A DNA stretch of 64,000 nt from Cryptomeria japonica (taxonomy: Eukaryota; Streptophyta; Pinopsida; Cupressales; Cupressaceae). The translations under genes and the position numbers were made by a program. Under the pieces are notes generated by a model. It ran no database searches and was not told the origin of the DNA. It saw nothing but the letters and a program-made list of their open reading frames with translations. Of this stretch, positions 32,548 through 46,400 are shown in pieces. Numbering within the stretch: the stretch's first letter is position 1; each line of letters begins with the position of its first letter. The stretch covers positions 377,993,266 through 378,057,265 of the forward strand of contig NC_081407.1 of the NCBI RefSeq assembly GCF_030272615.1, in the 5' to 3' direction.

Positions 32548-33180
32548 GGGATAACATTATTATCGTGATATATGCTAGAGATGGAGGGATTATGGTGGTA
32601 GTATGTGTAACGTAATTTTTATTTACTCTAATATGATTTGTTCAATGTGTGGGTTTTTCTATTAAATAGATATGAAATTAAAAATTTTATGTAATTTATT
32701 TTTTTTGATAATTTTCTATTAGATAATGTATGAAATTAGATATATATAAAAGATTTTTCTAAGTGAAATCTTTATTTGTATCATTTTAATATTTTTAAAA
32801 TAAATTATAAATACTAAATATTTACTCTTGCTTAATAATTGTCTTAATAATAAATTTGAAATTTATATTTATTATAATTAATTTCATATTATAAATAAAA
32901 TATGAAAAGACACTATAAATCTATCAATTATAATATTAATGTTTTAAATTTCTTAAACACTTTCTCTTCATATTGAAAACTATCCTTATATTACTCTTTG
33001 TGGAGTTTACCTTTTAAAATGCTACCCATAGTGAAATGTTATGTGCTAACAAAGGATCAAACCAAGATGCCTCAAAGTGAAGGAAAAAGATGAAGGTGAA
33101 TTGAACATATGTATAAAAAAAAGGGGATGGGAATGGTAGGAAAGTGCCATGGAAATAAAAAATAATTTTTAATTTTTTTT
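32548..33180. other. AT-rich non-coding DNA after the F-box gene
   Basis: No open frame or motif of note. It contains polyadenylation-like AATAAA variants that could have served the F-box gene, but none stands out. Confidence 0.5.
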
Positions 33181-33184
33181 AAAT

Positions 33185-34790
33185 TTTTTTATTAGTACTT
33201 GTCATAGGCTAGTGCAACTTTTAATTCTTGAAGAATTTTTTACCGTCAAACAAATATTCAACCAATTATTTAGGATCTACAAATTAATGGAACATTCACT
33301 ACATTTAAACTAATATGATTTAATTTGTAAGTAGATTATGTTTTACTATTTTTTGTCTTTTATATCTTGTAATTTTCCATTAGAAGCAAGTTAATATTTT
33401 TAATAATAAATTAAATAAATTTAAAGAATTAAGTTAATCTAAATATTTGAAAACTTATATATAATCCCATTTCCCATTGATACATTTTTATTGTTTACAA
33501 ATTACCCTCTTGTTTTTCTATTTATATCTTGTAACTTTCACCAAACTAAAGTTAAAACAAGACAATATAATATAATATAATAATATTATTAATAATATAT
33601 TAAATAAATTCAAAATAAGAAATTTAAGATAACACAATGGCATATTTAGTAGAGGTATTATGAATATTATTCATCAACTTGTTAATGTTATTTTTTATGA
33701 AGAAAAAAAAGTATTATGAACAATTTGATTACATTGAATATGTTTTTCACTTGTAACACTATTTAGAAGTTCAAAATTCTTCCCTATATCTTTTATAAAG
33801 GGATTATAGGAATCATTCATTTGTTTGAACCATAAATCTCAACTTAAATTGTACAAAGGGTTTTGGATATTCCTATTTTCCTTTTTGATAAGAAAACTAT
33901 TGGATAGGACCAATCCCCTTCACTATATATAATATTCAGAGTAACATTTAAAATTTTATAACTCTAACAACTATTTACTATTTCCACTTCTGATAATTCT
34001 AACATGAATACATAATCTTCCAAAAACACAAGTTTCTAGCCTTCCATCTCTTCATCATCCGCAAGGCCTTCCGTTTCCATATTGATTTGTTGATTCTTTT
34101 GTTCTAGGACTTCCATCAGGATACTTTTATTTTTAACACCCATAAAGGATGGAATTATCTATTAACATTATGCATTTGATTTATTTTTTTACTTATTATA
34201 TCCCTGTGATATTAGCTTCTTAAGTGGTTCACAAATTTTTGGAATTTAAGGCAACATATTTTTTATTCCCAATTTTCTCTCATTTGTAAAACATGGAGGA
34301 TATGAAAAAAATAAAAATAAAATAAAACTCTACAATTTTCTTCTTATCAATACAAGTTATCCAAATCAATACAAATTTAAGATTCATTTTTTTATGAAAT
34401 ATAATCTATGTATGTAAAGAATAGGTAATGGAGATTTCAAAAGAGGCCAATTTAAAAATTGGGGTTAAACAAGTTATCCAAATGAATGTAGATTTGGGGT
34501 TAATTGGTTACTAAAATAAAATTTATGTATGTAAAGAATAAGTATTAGATTATTTCAAAAGAGGTTGTATTGTTGTAAATTTGATAGTTAAAAATTCAAC
34601 ACATCTACGATAGACATATTTTTTCTAGAATGTAACTCATTAAATTTTTTTACTTTAAATTAATATGGTTAACTGTCAATTGTGTCATTAAAAGGAATGG
34701 AACATTCACTAGATTTGATTATTTCTCACTAAGTACTCTCTATGTTGTCTTTTCTTGTCTTTCATATCATTTTTACCTTGTTATTATAAT
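33185..34790. repeat. AT-rich segment, copy A of three
   Basis: Shares ordered phrases with copy B about 1.67 kb downstream: TTTTCCATTAGA-GCAAGTTAAT, ACAAATTACCCTCTTGTTTTT, CATATTTAGTAGAGGTATTA and TTGTTTGAACCATAA. No coding potential was seen. It is part of a tandemly multiplied flank of the F-box locus. Confidence 0.7.
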
Positions 34791-34854
34791 ACTAAAATTA
34801 TTTATTTTCACTAAGAGATGGGAAAAATAAAATGTTTTTTTTGTTCTTTTAATT

Positions 34855-36110
34855 TTATTAGTACTTGTCATTAGTTTAGTATTATATAATCATTTTTTCT
34901 TAACTGACCATTATTCAACTATTGATATGTTTGATGAATCCACTATCTAAATGTAAATTTTGAGGCAACTTTTAATTTTTGAAGAGTTTTTATTAATATG
35001 GTTTAATTTTACAGTTTTTGTCTTTTATATCTTGTAATTTTCCATTAGATGCAAGTTAATATTTTTAATAATAAATTGAAATTAAAAGATTAGATTTAAT
35101 CTAAATATTTTAAAACTTGTAAATATAATCTCACTTCGCATTAATACATTTTTATTTTTTACAAATTACCCTCTTGTTTTTGCATTTATATCTTGTAGCT
35201 TTCAGAGAACTAAAGTTAAAAAAAAACAATATAATATAATATAACAATATTATTAGTAATATCTTAAATAAATTTTAAAAAAAAAATTTAATATAACACT
35301 TACATATTAAATTTAATATAAAACTAACATATTTAGTAGAGGTATTATGAATATTATTCATTGTTAATATTATTTTGTATGAATTCATGTTTCTTGTATT
35401 ATGAACAGTTTGATTTCATTGAATATGTTTTTCACTAAGTTCTTGTCAGTTGGTGTAAAGGTTGGTCCAAATTCTACTTCCCCATATGTTTTATAAAGGG
35501 ATGTATAGGAAACATTCATTTGTTTGAACCATAACCCTCAACTTAAATTGTACAAAATGTTTTGGATATTCCCATTTTCTTTTATGATAATTAAATTTAT
35601 TGGATAGAGCCAGTGCTTCTCCTCGCCTCCATACTAAAAATAACATCTCTTCATCATCCGCAAGGCCTTCTGTTTCATGTTGATTTGTTGAGTCTACTTC
35701 TCTAGGCCTTCCATCATGATATTTTTATTTTTAACATGCATAAAGGATGTAATTCTCAATTAACATTATGCATTTGATATTTTTATTTTTTATTTTTATT
35801 TTTATTTTTATTTTTATTTTTTTTATTTTTATTTTTATTTTTTATTTATTTTATTTTATTTTATTTTTATTTTTTTTAAGAATGGGACATTCATTAGATT
35901 TGATTATTTTTCACTAAGTACTTTCTATGTTGTCTTTTCTTGTCTTTCATACCATTTATATCTTCTTATTATAATATTAAAATTATTTATTTTAGTTAGC
36001 TTAAGGTTATCCTCATGTAATTAATACTCTATCACTTAGGTGGAATATAATTCTCTATTTCCAATGCAACTGCATATATCAAAATCAAATGACAACACAT
36101 ATAATTTTAA
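34855..36110. repeat. AT-rich segment, copy B (left part)
   Basis: Paralogue of copy A on its left and of copy C on its right. It is interrupted at 36,110 by the solo-LTR-like insertion and resumes at 40,424. It includes an (ATTTTT)n run at about 35,780-35,875. No gene was seen. Confidence 0.7.
36106..36110. repeat. Target-site duplication TTTAA (left)
   Basis: Repeated at 40,419-40,423. The empty paralogous site near 48,110-48,120 has a single TTTAA followed by CCT. Confidence 0.8.
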
Positions 36111-39100
36111 TGTAATGCCCCGCCAGGAAACCCCGAAGGGATTAAGCCATAACACAAGAATAGAGTGCAATTTTTTTTTTAAAGTTACAACACATAAGAT
36201 GCAACAAGATATCAAGATTCAGATTACATAGCGGAAGACATCAACTAACTCCTAAAGAGTTTCCCAATGAGATTACTTAAATTTCACAATTCACTTAACT
36301 CACACAATTAATCCAATAAGCTAACTATCTTAATAACGAGATAATTCTTAATCAGGATAATTTCTTTCAAAAGATGGAAATACAAATCACAAGCAAAGGT
36401 TCATCCATTAAGATTTATTCATAATCTTCATTCAAGCTTTTCATTTAAAAATTACAAACCACACATCTAACAATCTAATACACTAGGATTTCATCATAAC
36501 ATGAGAGATCTTTCCAAGCATATTTAAATTCCTTAACAACAACTGAGTATAATTCATTACTCTAAGTTACATTCTTTTCATATACCAACTTATTGCATTT
36601 CAAAGGACGATTGCATACTAGCATCTACGATAAATCTCATCTAAACCACTTACGCATTTGATCAACATGGCATTCAAGAAAGAACTGAATATAAGCATTT
36701 AAAGTTAATTCCAATTATCCACTTAACCATTCTAACATAAGTTAATCATACATGATAAAGCTGAATAAAGGAAACATAAGCGAATACACCACATAACACC
36801 ATAATGATCTCGGAGTTCACCCCTAAAGGGCTACATCTCCGGGTCTGCGCAACTGCAAGACCCCTCTGATAATTAATAAAGTTAAGAGTACAAGAGGTTA
36901 CACTATACAATCCAACCACCAAGGCGATACATAAACAATATACAAACGACCGCATCGGTCAATCAATACATAAACGATCCCTGAAAAGAACAGGATCCAG
37001 CTGAACATAATCAAAGCTAAAACAAGAGGTCTATGAGAGCATCCATACAACTGAGCCATCACCACCCAAGGTCTAACATGAAACCGACACTCACAAGGGC
37101 AGAGACAAAAGGACGACTCACAAAGGTACTCCTAACAGGACAAAATGACAACACACTAGCGAACGTAGGGACAAGTGTCATCACACGACCTGGTATGGAT
37201 ACCATGGCAAGTCTTCATAGGTCCCGGTCCCATACACTGGGTTACCCTGGCAACCTAATCCGAGCTTCCGGCCCATCCAAGCCTCGTGTGGACCCACACA
37301 TCCTCTCGTGAAGACAAGGAAGATGGTTTGCCATTTCAGGCCTTCTCACAGCATGTCGAATCTATGATAGCACTCGTCTCATGTGTGAGGTACAATTATC
37401 TTATTAGAGATTAGATTCTAATCTACTGTTAGGTTATCACTTATTAGACTCACTTTCGACGGGTTTCCCAGCAGCCACTTTGGGCGCGGCCCCCAATCGA
37501 AAGCCACTTTCCCATACGACACTAGACTATACTCGGACGAACTCAAAACCAAGGAATACACATGGTCAGACGAACGAAGTTCAAGAAGAGAGAAACAATC
37601 ACCCGGTCAAACACGACTCAAGGGTAATCACTTACTGACGGTACTCTAACTAGAGACCCGACCAACAACGGTCAACCACAGTCATCATTTGACTCACACA
37701 CACAAGGAGGATATGACCAACTATGACAACACCACAATACAACAGTCAACTCGGAATCGAGGACTGAAACAGGTACCCCAAGTCAATCCATACGACAGGG
37801 TCCTATTAAACAAAGCAAAACATGCCATTTCATAATTAAAGGCGAATACAGAAATTAAACTCGCAAGGCAATAATCAGAAAAGACAATATTTCCTCAAAT
37901 TGATTTAATCATTACAATCGATCAAGTTTTCTACATGATCTAAAAACAGGTTACAGTTATCTACCTCATCAAGGGATAAGTTGTTCTTGGTTTTCTAACT
38001 CCTAAGGTTCAAAGCATCGAACAGGCAATTTAAGCCATAATGAGTTTTTAACCAAATCATATTAATAAATCTCAAACAACCATTAATCAACTAAAATAAG
38101 ATATTTAATCTCCAATCAAAACGTCATTAACATACTGGTCTAAAATCGATCTCTACAGATTCATAATTTCAATTCTCGATACATTATATGGATTACGGAA
38201 ATAAAAATGTAGAAAGAGAATCTAAAGAAGCTAATCATTTCCAAAAGCACATCGTTTCAATTCAAACACCCAACGATAAATATTTCACTACTTCTCAATT
38301 AGCCAAATGCTCTAATCAGCTAGAAGGTGAGATCTAGATTCATTAATCCAAGATCAATCAGAATATAATCAATGATATTTAGATGCGAAGTTAACAGTTT
38401 TAGGACTTAATCAGGAATGGGGTATAAGTCACGAAATGGAGTTGAATAATGCTTAATCTATAAACTCCATTATAAAATTAAACAATACCAATTTAACATT
38501 TACCATTTTTTTGCCACCATAATCCTAATTAAGAAACTAGATAAAACTTAGCATTAAAAATACTCTCATTAAAATGATATATTATCATATGCATTTTTTT
38601 TTAATACTAAAAAAATACATAAAAAAAAACGGTTTTAAAAACTTCGTTTAAAACAAGGAACGCATTTAATTAAAACTATGTTTTAAACAAAAATAGCATT
38701 TAACAAAGGGGCGAGGGCGGTACCCTAGCCGCAGCGCCGCTCAACACAACCCCAGGCGGGCGGCGCCACTGCGGTGCCCGCAGGTGCCGCGGCGCCCTGC
38801 GGCCACCGCGGCCCCTGCGGCCATCGCCGTGAGTCGCGGCTGCAGTTGCACAGTGAGCCAGAGCCACGGGAACACGCAGGAAACGGGGAGCAAGGGGGAC
38901 AAGCGGGGAAAGGGGAGGGGAGCGGGTGGAGCTCCGCTCCCCGCTCTCCCAAACCCCGACCCACAGTTCGAACAATAAATAAAATACGCCCAGCTTGCAA
39001 CAAAGCATTAAAATCTTCTTCGAACAAACACAGTTCGATAATAAAAAAATAAATGTTTTCATTTTCCATTTAAACATAGTCCGAACCAAAAACGAACGCA

Positions 39101-40418
39101 CAGTTCATTAAAAAAACATATATATTTCTTATTAACACAGTTCGGTTTAAAGACCAACAATACAACCCAACTCAAAATTTGGATTAACAATTTCGGTTTG
39201 AAACAAACTGGGTTTGATATAACATTTTCTTGAAGGGTTTTCATTCTTTACAAACACCCAAGGGAGATTTACACCAGAAATTCATCAAGAACAGTCATTT
39301 CCAATTCATATCCAAAATTAAATCTGAAAACAATCAAAAGATTGGATTTTGGCAACAAGCAACCATTTTCATAAGAACGAGGAAGAACAAATGTGGTAAA
39401 TCCTACCTTCATACGCATTCCTGGAGTAGCTGAAGGAGAGCCCACCTGCCAGATTCAGCAACCTGCCTCTTCTCCCAAAACTCCTAAAAATCTTTCCAAC
39501 CAAAATCTCCTCCAAAAATGTCCATCCTTCCAAATTTCCCCAAATTTGGGTTATATGGAAGAGTTGACCCAAAAATTCCATTTTTGGAATAAAAATTCTT
39601 ATTTAAAAATAATTCACAAAATTTAATTCTTTTTTTCTCACTATACAACAAATTAAACTTGCTTTTCAATTAAAAATCGATTTTCTCATTTAATCAAATT
39701 TAACCTTTCAAATTCCAGAATCCAACAGAAGGCAATTACGTCTATTGCGATAAAATATAAAAATTTCTTTTTCAACAGCATATATATAATGCATTTAATA
39801 ATCGAAAACAGTCATTAATCGAATTTACTCCCAATTTAAAATAAGCAATTCATAACAACGGAAATCGCATAACGGAAACCAGATTATTATAATCCATTAA
39901 TCTTCACTGCACAATGCATATATTTAATAAAGAAAATTACTAAGGACTAATTAATTAATTTATCCAAACACACCAAGCACGCAAACCGAGAAGGTCAACC
40001 AAACAGACGACTCGCAAACCCAAACAAAAACGGATTACCGACGACGACTGGCGATGCTCACTAGAGCACAACTAAGGTCAACTAGGGTCTTACGACCACC
40101 TAATCCAACTCTAAGGATTAAAAAGGTACACTCAAACCTGCAATTCCAGGTGAAGACGAACCTCGCATTCAAGTGGCGTTGTACCTGAAATATCCTGCAA
40201 CCAAAGAACATACATGCATACATATATAATAACTTAATGAGAGCATTAGTCCGATACTAATATCACGAAATAGGAACACTGAATAACTTGCATACAACTA
40301 GTGTGAAAACCACACCAACAGCTATGCGTAGAATCAACATCTGACTATCACATAATATTACGATAAACTAATCAAGATTAAGCCAAGGTTAGAAATAGAT
40401 TAGGGCAGGGGTACTACA
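36111..40418. mobile_element. Solo LTR or LTR-like element, 4.3 kb
   Basis: It begins TGTAATGCCCC and ends GGGGTACTACA, short imperfect inverted ends of LTR type, flanked by TTTAA duplications. Copy C of the surrounding AT-rich DNA lacks it, which confirms an insertion. No gag, pol or second LTR was found inside; the open frames are short and patternless. Either it is a solo left by recombination between very long LTRs, or a large non-autonomous element. The strand is undetermined. A GC-rich patch at about 38,700-38,960 stands out in otherwise AT-rich sequence. Confidence 0.75.
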
Positions 40419-40423
40419 TTTAA
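40419..40423. repeat. Target-site duplication TTTAA (right)
   Basis: Pairs with 36,106-36,110. The sequence then continues CCTTTAATG, collinear with copy C near 48,120. Confidence 0.8.
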
Positions 40424-41480
40424 CCTTTAATGTATATAGTTCGAAGGTACAATTATTAATTAAAATTACATTGACTATTTCTATTTCTTAGAAATTATAT
40501 AACTTCATCCTTATGATTTCATTTTCATGAAAAAAATTACTAATAATAAACTAATTCAAACAATCATTCTTGTTCTTAACATTAAAAAATACTAAAGATA
40601 CAAAAGTTTAAAATCTTAGGTACTTCTCTTATTATATTTATTACTTTAATTGCAATATTAAGACAAGTACATGCTATTAATTTGTTGGAGATTATATGTT
40701 TCTTTTATTTCCTAGATAATATTTGTGTTCATCTTCTCTTTTAAGTTTCAATATAATATATATTGATCCGTAGATTAAAACATTTTTATTTTTTATTTTT
40801 TTTTGGGACAAAGATGATGAACTCCATAATATATTACAGTAAGAGTAGAGTACGAAGATTTGCATAATATGTGAAGATCTCTTACTATTTAGCAATACAA
40901 TATGGCCGATTAACTGTCATATTTTAGTTCGATAACAATAAAAAAGAAAAATACATATGTTGCAAAAATTACATAATGATTCATGACTTGAAACTATGAC
41001 TTAAAAATATGAGTTGCCTCTTGGCTTGTGGCCCAATTAAGAAGTATGGTCATGATCAAGTATTTGGTTCTGAACTCATCTCTATTTGAATTTATAGGTA
41101 AAGATAAATAGTTTTCCTTTAACTATTTGAGGTTGAGTTTCTTTATACAAATTGCTAGATTATTTTTCCATGTTTTCTTAGATTCATTCAAATCCACCTC
41201 AAGCAATAATTCATAGAGAAGCATACAAAAAACAATATCCAAATCATTTAAATTGTGGCTATGAAAAACTTTCTCAACCACTGTCTTGATTTCTTACTGA
41301 TATTTATTGAAATTTGCAAATATTTAAGAGAGTAAAAAGAAGAGAGTGATGAACTGATGTCAATATTTCTACAATAATTGCTATTATTCCTAGAACCAAC
41401 CTTTTTTCTGATAAAACTATTGATTTAAACATTGATGAATGCAACCAAAATGATAAGGGAGATTTTTAAGAAAGACATCT
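40424..41480. repeat. AT-rich segment, copy B (right part)
   Basis: Collinear with about 48,120-49,280: the same order of TTGGCTTGTGGCC, GGTTGAGTTTCTTT, AATCCACCTCAA and CTATTATTCC. On the minus strand both copies contain a short open stretch reading like LLLEVDLNESKKTWKNNLA, so part of this may be decayed coding sequence of unknown family. Copy B lacks about 130 bases that copy C has near 48,680-48,810. Confidence 0.65.
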
Positions 41481-41520
41481 ACTACAATGATGTGTCTGGT
41501 TTTAGTTTGAGTAGTGACAC

Positions 41521-41740
41521 TCAACGATTATTTTTTTTGCCTAAGCCCTTACTTATTTTAACATGAATTTGTGAAGCATTAGACACATCTCCAAGTGGAT
41601 ACCCTAACATTTTCATAAAATTTTCTAAGGTTTTCAATCTTCTAGAGGAATTTAAACAACCACCCATCTCTGAACCAAGGGGCATATTCAACTGAGCATT
41701 GACATTAAATACATAAGAAAGAGAAGCATGAAAGAAAAAA
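41521..41740 (-). pseudogene. Unidentified open stretch of about 70 codons
   Basis: On the minus strand an uninterrupted frame includes NMPLGSEMGGCLNSSRRL and ENFMKMLGYPLGDV before a TGA at 41,521-41,523. Composition looks like coding sequence rather than AT-rich noise. No start codon or domain is clear. It may be an exon or gene fragment; I do not recognise it. Confidence 0.3.
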
Positions 41741-42030
41741 GTTGTTGTTCATGAAAAATGCTATGTGTTAATCTTTTTATTTGCAATTGAGTTTGGGATA
41801 CTAATTCACAACTCGAGGATTTTTATCCACACTCATCAACCCTTCATGAACTAGAATCTACATTTAATTGTCAACCTAAGAACATGAACTTGAAATGAGC
41901 CATCAAAATATATGCACTATGGAAGCCTTCTAAGCTATTGTATTAGTTGTGGATAGAAATAAACTCAAAACAACAAACTGAATTAAAAAGATAACAATGC
42001 TAGAAATAAAACTAATTACACAATAGTGAG
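41741..42030. other. Nothing recognised
   Basis: AT-rich sequence between the open stretch and the LINE, without an open frame or repeat that I can support. Confidence 0.5.
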
Positions 42031-43456
42031 AGTGTTCACGGGGTTTGGGATGGTGGGACTCGACGTATCGTGACAAATGGAAAATATTCCTTTGCTTCTG
42101 GGAAGCATGTTGTGGAGGGGCCCAAATCCTCATCAATAGATTTTTCACCCTCGTTGGAGTGAAACCAATTGTGGTCAGGTCATTTTTTATCCAGGCTTAA
42201 AGGTAAAGCTCTTTCTCATGTTCCTCACAAAGTGGACCCTAGCTCGGGTACTTGCTTGATTTCCATATCAGAATGCATTGTGGAGAGAAATATTTCTAAT
42301 ATGGAGTCGGTTCTAGTTGGGAATTTTGTGGCCCCCACCCTAATATCGAATCGGTTAGGGAATGGGCTGCCCGGAAATGGAAAGGGAAAGGTCAGATTGA
42401 TGTGGTGGCAATGGGTAATAAATTTTTCTCCTTCTCCTTTGTATGTGATGAGGATCTTAGATCTGTCCTTGCAGAGGGTCCTTGGATGTTGGGTAAAACC
42501 TCCCTTGCCTTAAAGAAATGGAAACCTGGTTCTAATCCTATCTTGGGAGTGCAATGAGGCACCCATTTCAGTCTGTCTTCTTGTACTCCCTTTGGAGTAC
42601 TGTGATGAGGTGATCTTTGTAGGTCTAGCGACTTGCTTTGGTGAGATTCTATCAGTGGATCCGATGACTGCAATGAAAAAGAGGATGGTCTAGGGTCGGT
42701 TGTGTTTCAATGTAAAACAAGCTGTTGATTTACCATCTGATATCACACTCAGCTCAAAAATTGTCTTATGGGTGCAGAAGGTGGAATATGAATCTATTCC
42801 TTTCGCTTGTTTTCACTATAAAAAAGTGGGTCACTGGGCGAAGTAATTTTCAGCTAAACCAAAACCAAAAAAGATCTGGAAAAAGAAAGTTGAGGGTCAG
42901 GGTAGCGGCCAGAACCAATAGGTTCCTCCTATGGGGGAAATTAGTGATGCATTGTAGAAAAAAGAATCTTCAGATGTGCCAGATAAATAAAGCTCGAATG
43001 GGAATGTTAAGGAAATGGTTTGTATTCCACCACAGGTTGACCCCCAATTTAATATTGAGGATTCTGTTCAAAAGGATAATGGGGTGACTGTAGAAACCCC
43101 CATTCAGTTGGTTATTGATATGAGTAGGAATATGGAGTAGGATAATCTTGAGAAAGTTGATGGGAGACGGTGATTGATATCCCTATGGATATTTCAGAGA
43201 TATGCAATCCTTTTACTCAAGTCAAATCCAGGAATCGAAGAAGGAGTCCACCATCTCCTATTACCAATGTCTCAACACTGGGAGCTTTGGGTGTCACAAC
43301 TAGAAAACGATAGGGGATGGATTGTGGGTATGAACCTAAAGGGCTGGGAAGACTACCAAATAGTGTACGCAGGGATAGGCTAACTAAAGCCGCTATTGTA
43401 GATGGGGTTTAGAGAACTATTTAGGATATGCAAATTGGATCCCCCTCCCCTATCAA
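42030..43456 (+). mobile_element. LINE ORF1 (DUF4283 / zinc-knuckle) remnant
   Basis: Frames scattered over 42,170-42,860 give the DUF4283 pattern of plant L1 ORF1: GNFVAPTLISNRL, a KFFSFSFVCDEDLRSVL stretch, then EGPWMLGKTSLALKKW. The knuckle ACFHYKKVGHWAK lies near 42,805-42,840. Several frame changes and stops make it dead. ORF1 would bind LINE RNA. Confidence 0.7.
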
Positions 43457-46400
43457 ATGAAAATCATCTCATCGAATATTACGGGGCTTAATCACCCCCA
43501 AAAGCATGATCTCCTTTCCAATATTGTAAGAGATCATAAACCGGATATTTGTCTCCTTCAGGAGACAAAGATGCCTTCTAGAAGAGTGGAGAAAATCAAG
43601 TTAGCCATTTTTAAAGATTGTGTTGTTCATTGCTCTGATGCAGATGGAGCCCCAGGTGGCTTAGCCACTCTATGAAACATGAGGATCCTTCGAGGTATGG
43701 TAGTTCTTACTTGTGCTAATTATATTGCTACTAGAGTCACTGGTCTCAAGGATGTTTATTCATGGATTTTATCTAATATTTATGCCCCCAATGGGATAAG
43801 TGCCAGGAGAAATCTTTGGGGTTCCTTGAGTTAGGCTAGACTTTCTTTCCCGAATGATAGATGGATTCTTAAGGGGGATTTTAATACTCCTCTTTGTAGC
43901 GGAGAGAAAATGGGTGGTGCTCTAATCTCTAAGGAAACTAAACAAGATCTTCTTGATATGATCAATGCTCTTTGTTTATTGGACCTGGATCTTATTGGTG
44001 CTCATTTACATGGTCTAATAGAAGGAGTGGATCAGACCTTATTCAGGTCAAACTTGATCGAGGTCTAATTTTGCCAAATTGGCTTACAAAAATTCTTGTA
44101 CCTTGTCCTATCTCTCTAGAATTGGATCGGACCATTTCCTGATTATCCTGAATATGCTGCCCCTTTATGGTAGAAGATCCTTTCCCTTTAGATTTGAGAA
44201 AATGTGGACCATCAATCTGGAACTTCAGGATAAGATTTCAGAATGGTGGGTCATTATTATTCAGGGGACTGGTATATATAGAATTGTTAACAAATTGTCC
44301 AATGTTAAATCCAATATTCTATAGTGGAACAAATCTATGTTCGGGAATATTTTTCAGCAAAAGGAAAACATAAAGAAGGAGTTGGATGATATTCAATTTC
44401 TTAGTCAGGGGTTGGGATACAAGCCTAGAATCATGGATAAAGATATTAAACTATTGAATAAGCTTCATGACATTATTTCTAAGGAAGAGGGATATTGGAA
44501 ACAGAGATCGAGAGTTGTATGGCTTAAAAGTGGGGACAAGAATACTAAATTTTTTCATATGACCACTATGAAACATAGAGCGACCAATAGAATTAAGAAG
44601 TTATAGGTTAACAACTAGTGGGTGGATAAGAAGTAGGGTTTGTCTAAGGAGGCCATAGATTTATTCTCCTCCCTCCTCTTTGAGGATGGTCCTCTGGATC
44701 TTCAAGCCCTAGAGAATATTCTTTAGGAGGTTTTGCTTAAGGTCACCCTAGAGATCAACAAGGAGCTTACCAGAATCCTGAGTTTTGTAGAGGTTAATAA
44801 AGCTACTTTCTCCTTTGAAGGGAACAAAGTTCCAAGTTCATATGGTTTTTCGATGTTTATTTTTTCCAAATGTATTGGTAGATTGTTGGTAATGATGTTT
44901 TTGATGTTGCTAGAGAGTTATTTGGTTCCAGTTCTCTTTTCAAAGAGTTGAATGTCGCCTTTTTTGTTTTTATCCCTGAAAACCTAATGCTAGCAACTTT
45001 CAAGATTTTAGACCCATTAGTTTGTGTAAGTTGATTTATAAGATTATCTCTAAGATTCTGGTTTTCAGACTCAAAGCTATCATGCCTATGTTGATTTCCA
45101 GACATCAAAATGGTTTCATCCCTGGCCGGCAGGTTTTGGATTCTATTATTGTGGTTGATGAAAATGTCTATTCTCTTTTTTTAATAACGTTGGTTTCCTT
45201 CTCAAGATCGATCTTTTGAAGGCCTATGATCAGGTTAATTGCCAGTTTTTGATAAGTGTCCTACATGCTTTTAGTTTTTATAGTCATTTTTTTCAGTTGG
45301 TTGAACAATGCATATCTATGCTGAATTTTTTTGTCTTCATTAATGGTTCCCCCTCTGGTTTTTTCTCTGCCTCTAGAGGTATTCAGTAGGGTGATCCTAT
45401 ATCCCCCTTTGTCTTCATCTTAATGAGTGAAGCTCTGAGTAAAGTTATCCAACAGGGTATTAGAATGGGCAATTTAAAAGGCCTTAAGCGTTCCTCTCAA
45501 TATCTTGTGTGTTCCCATAATTTTTTTATGATACTATCCTTATTGGAGAGAGTTATGTTAGGAAAGATAAAGTATTGAAGGCCATTTTGTCCCTATATGA
45601 AAGAGGATCTAGATAGAGGATAAGCTTACCCAAAATCTCTATCTTCTTCCTCAACACCCCTGCTTATAGATAGAATAAAATTGCTGAAATTTTGGGGTTT
45701 AAAATTGGCACTCTATCAGATACTTATTTGGGCCTACCTCTATGCCTTGGTCCTCCGAAGACATTTTGGTCAAGTATTATTGAAAGATTTTATAAGAAGT
45801 TGGTAGGGTGGAAAGGTGCCCTCCTTAGCCAAGTTGGTAAACTCCTTATAAAATACCCATTGCTTCTGAATTATGCTAAGAATTTATTTAAAGTCCTAGT
45901 GAAATTTGTGGAGTGCATGGAAAAGATTCGAAAGACCTTTTTGTGGTCTAGGTCTTAAAGTAACAATAAATTGCATATTCCTTCATGGGAATAGGTGTTC
46001 TCCCTAAAAATCTTGGTGCCTTAGCCCTCAGACAGATGGAAGATTTAAACATAGTTGTGTTATCCAAATAATTATGTATATGTCTTAAAGAGGATAATGA
46101 ATGGATCTCTATATTCCATCACAAATATCATATTTAGGGAATTGAAGATGCCTTGGAGAATTACCTATTTCCATTTGCGGCATGTGATATGTGGAAGAAT
46201 TTTTTCAATTAGAAGGATATTATTTCTCAAGGGATGAGATGGTATCTTGGAGATGGTAGAAATCTACACTTCTAGGATGACTGTTGGGCAGGGGAGGGTT
46301 CCTTATCCATCTTCTCATGGGTGGACAGTCTCAAGAACAAATGTATTAGACTTGTTGGTGTCTGGGTTGCTAATTATATTCGCGAGGGAGCGTGGATTGA

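Noticed and set aside
38700-39101. Pro/Arg-rich ORFs in the GC-rich patch
   Set aside because: All frames are open because of base composition; no motif, and located inside an LTR-like element.
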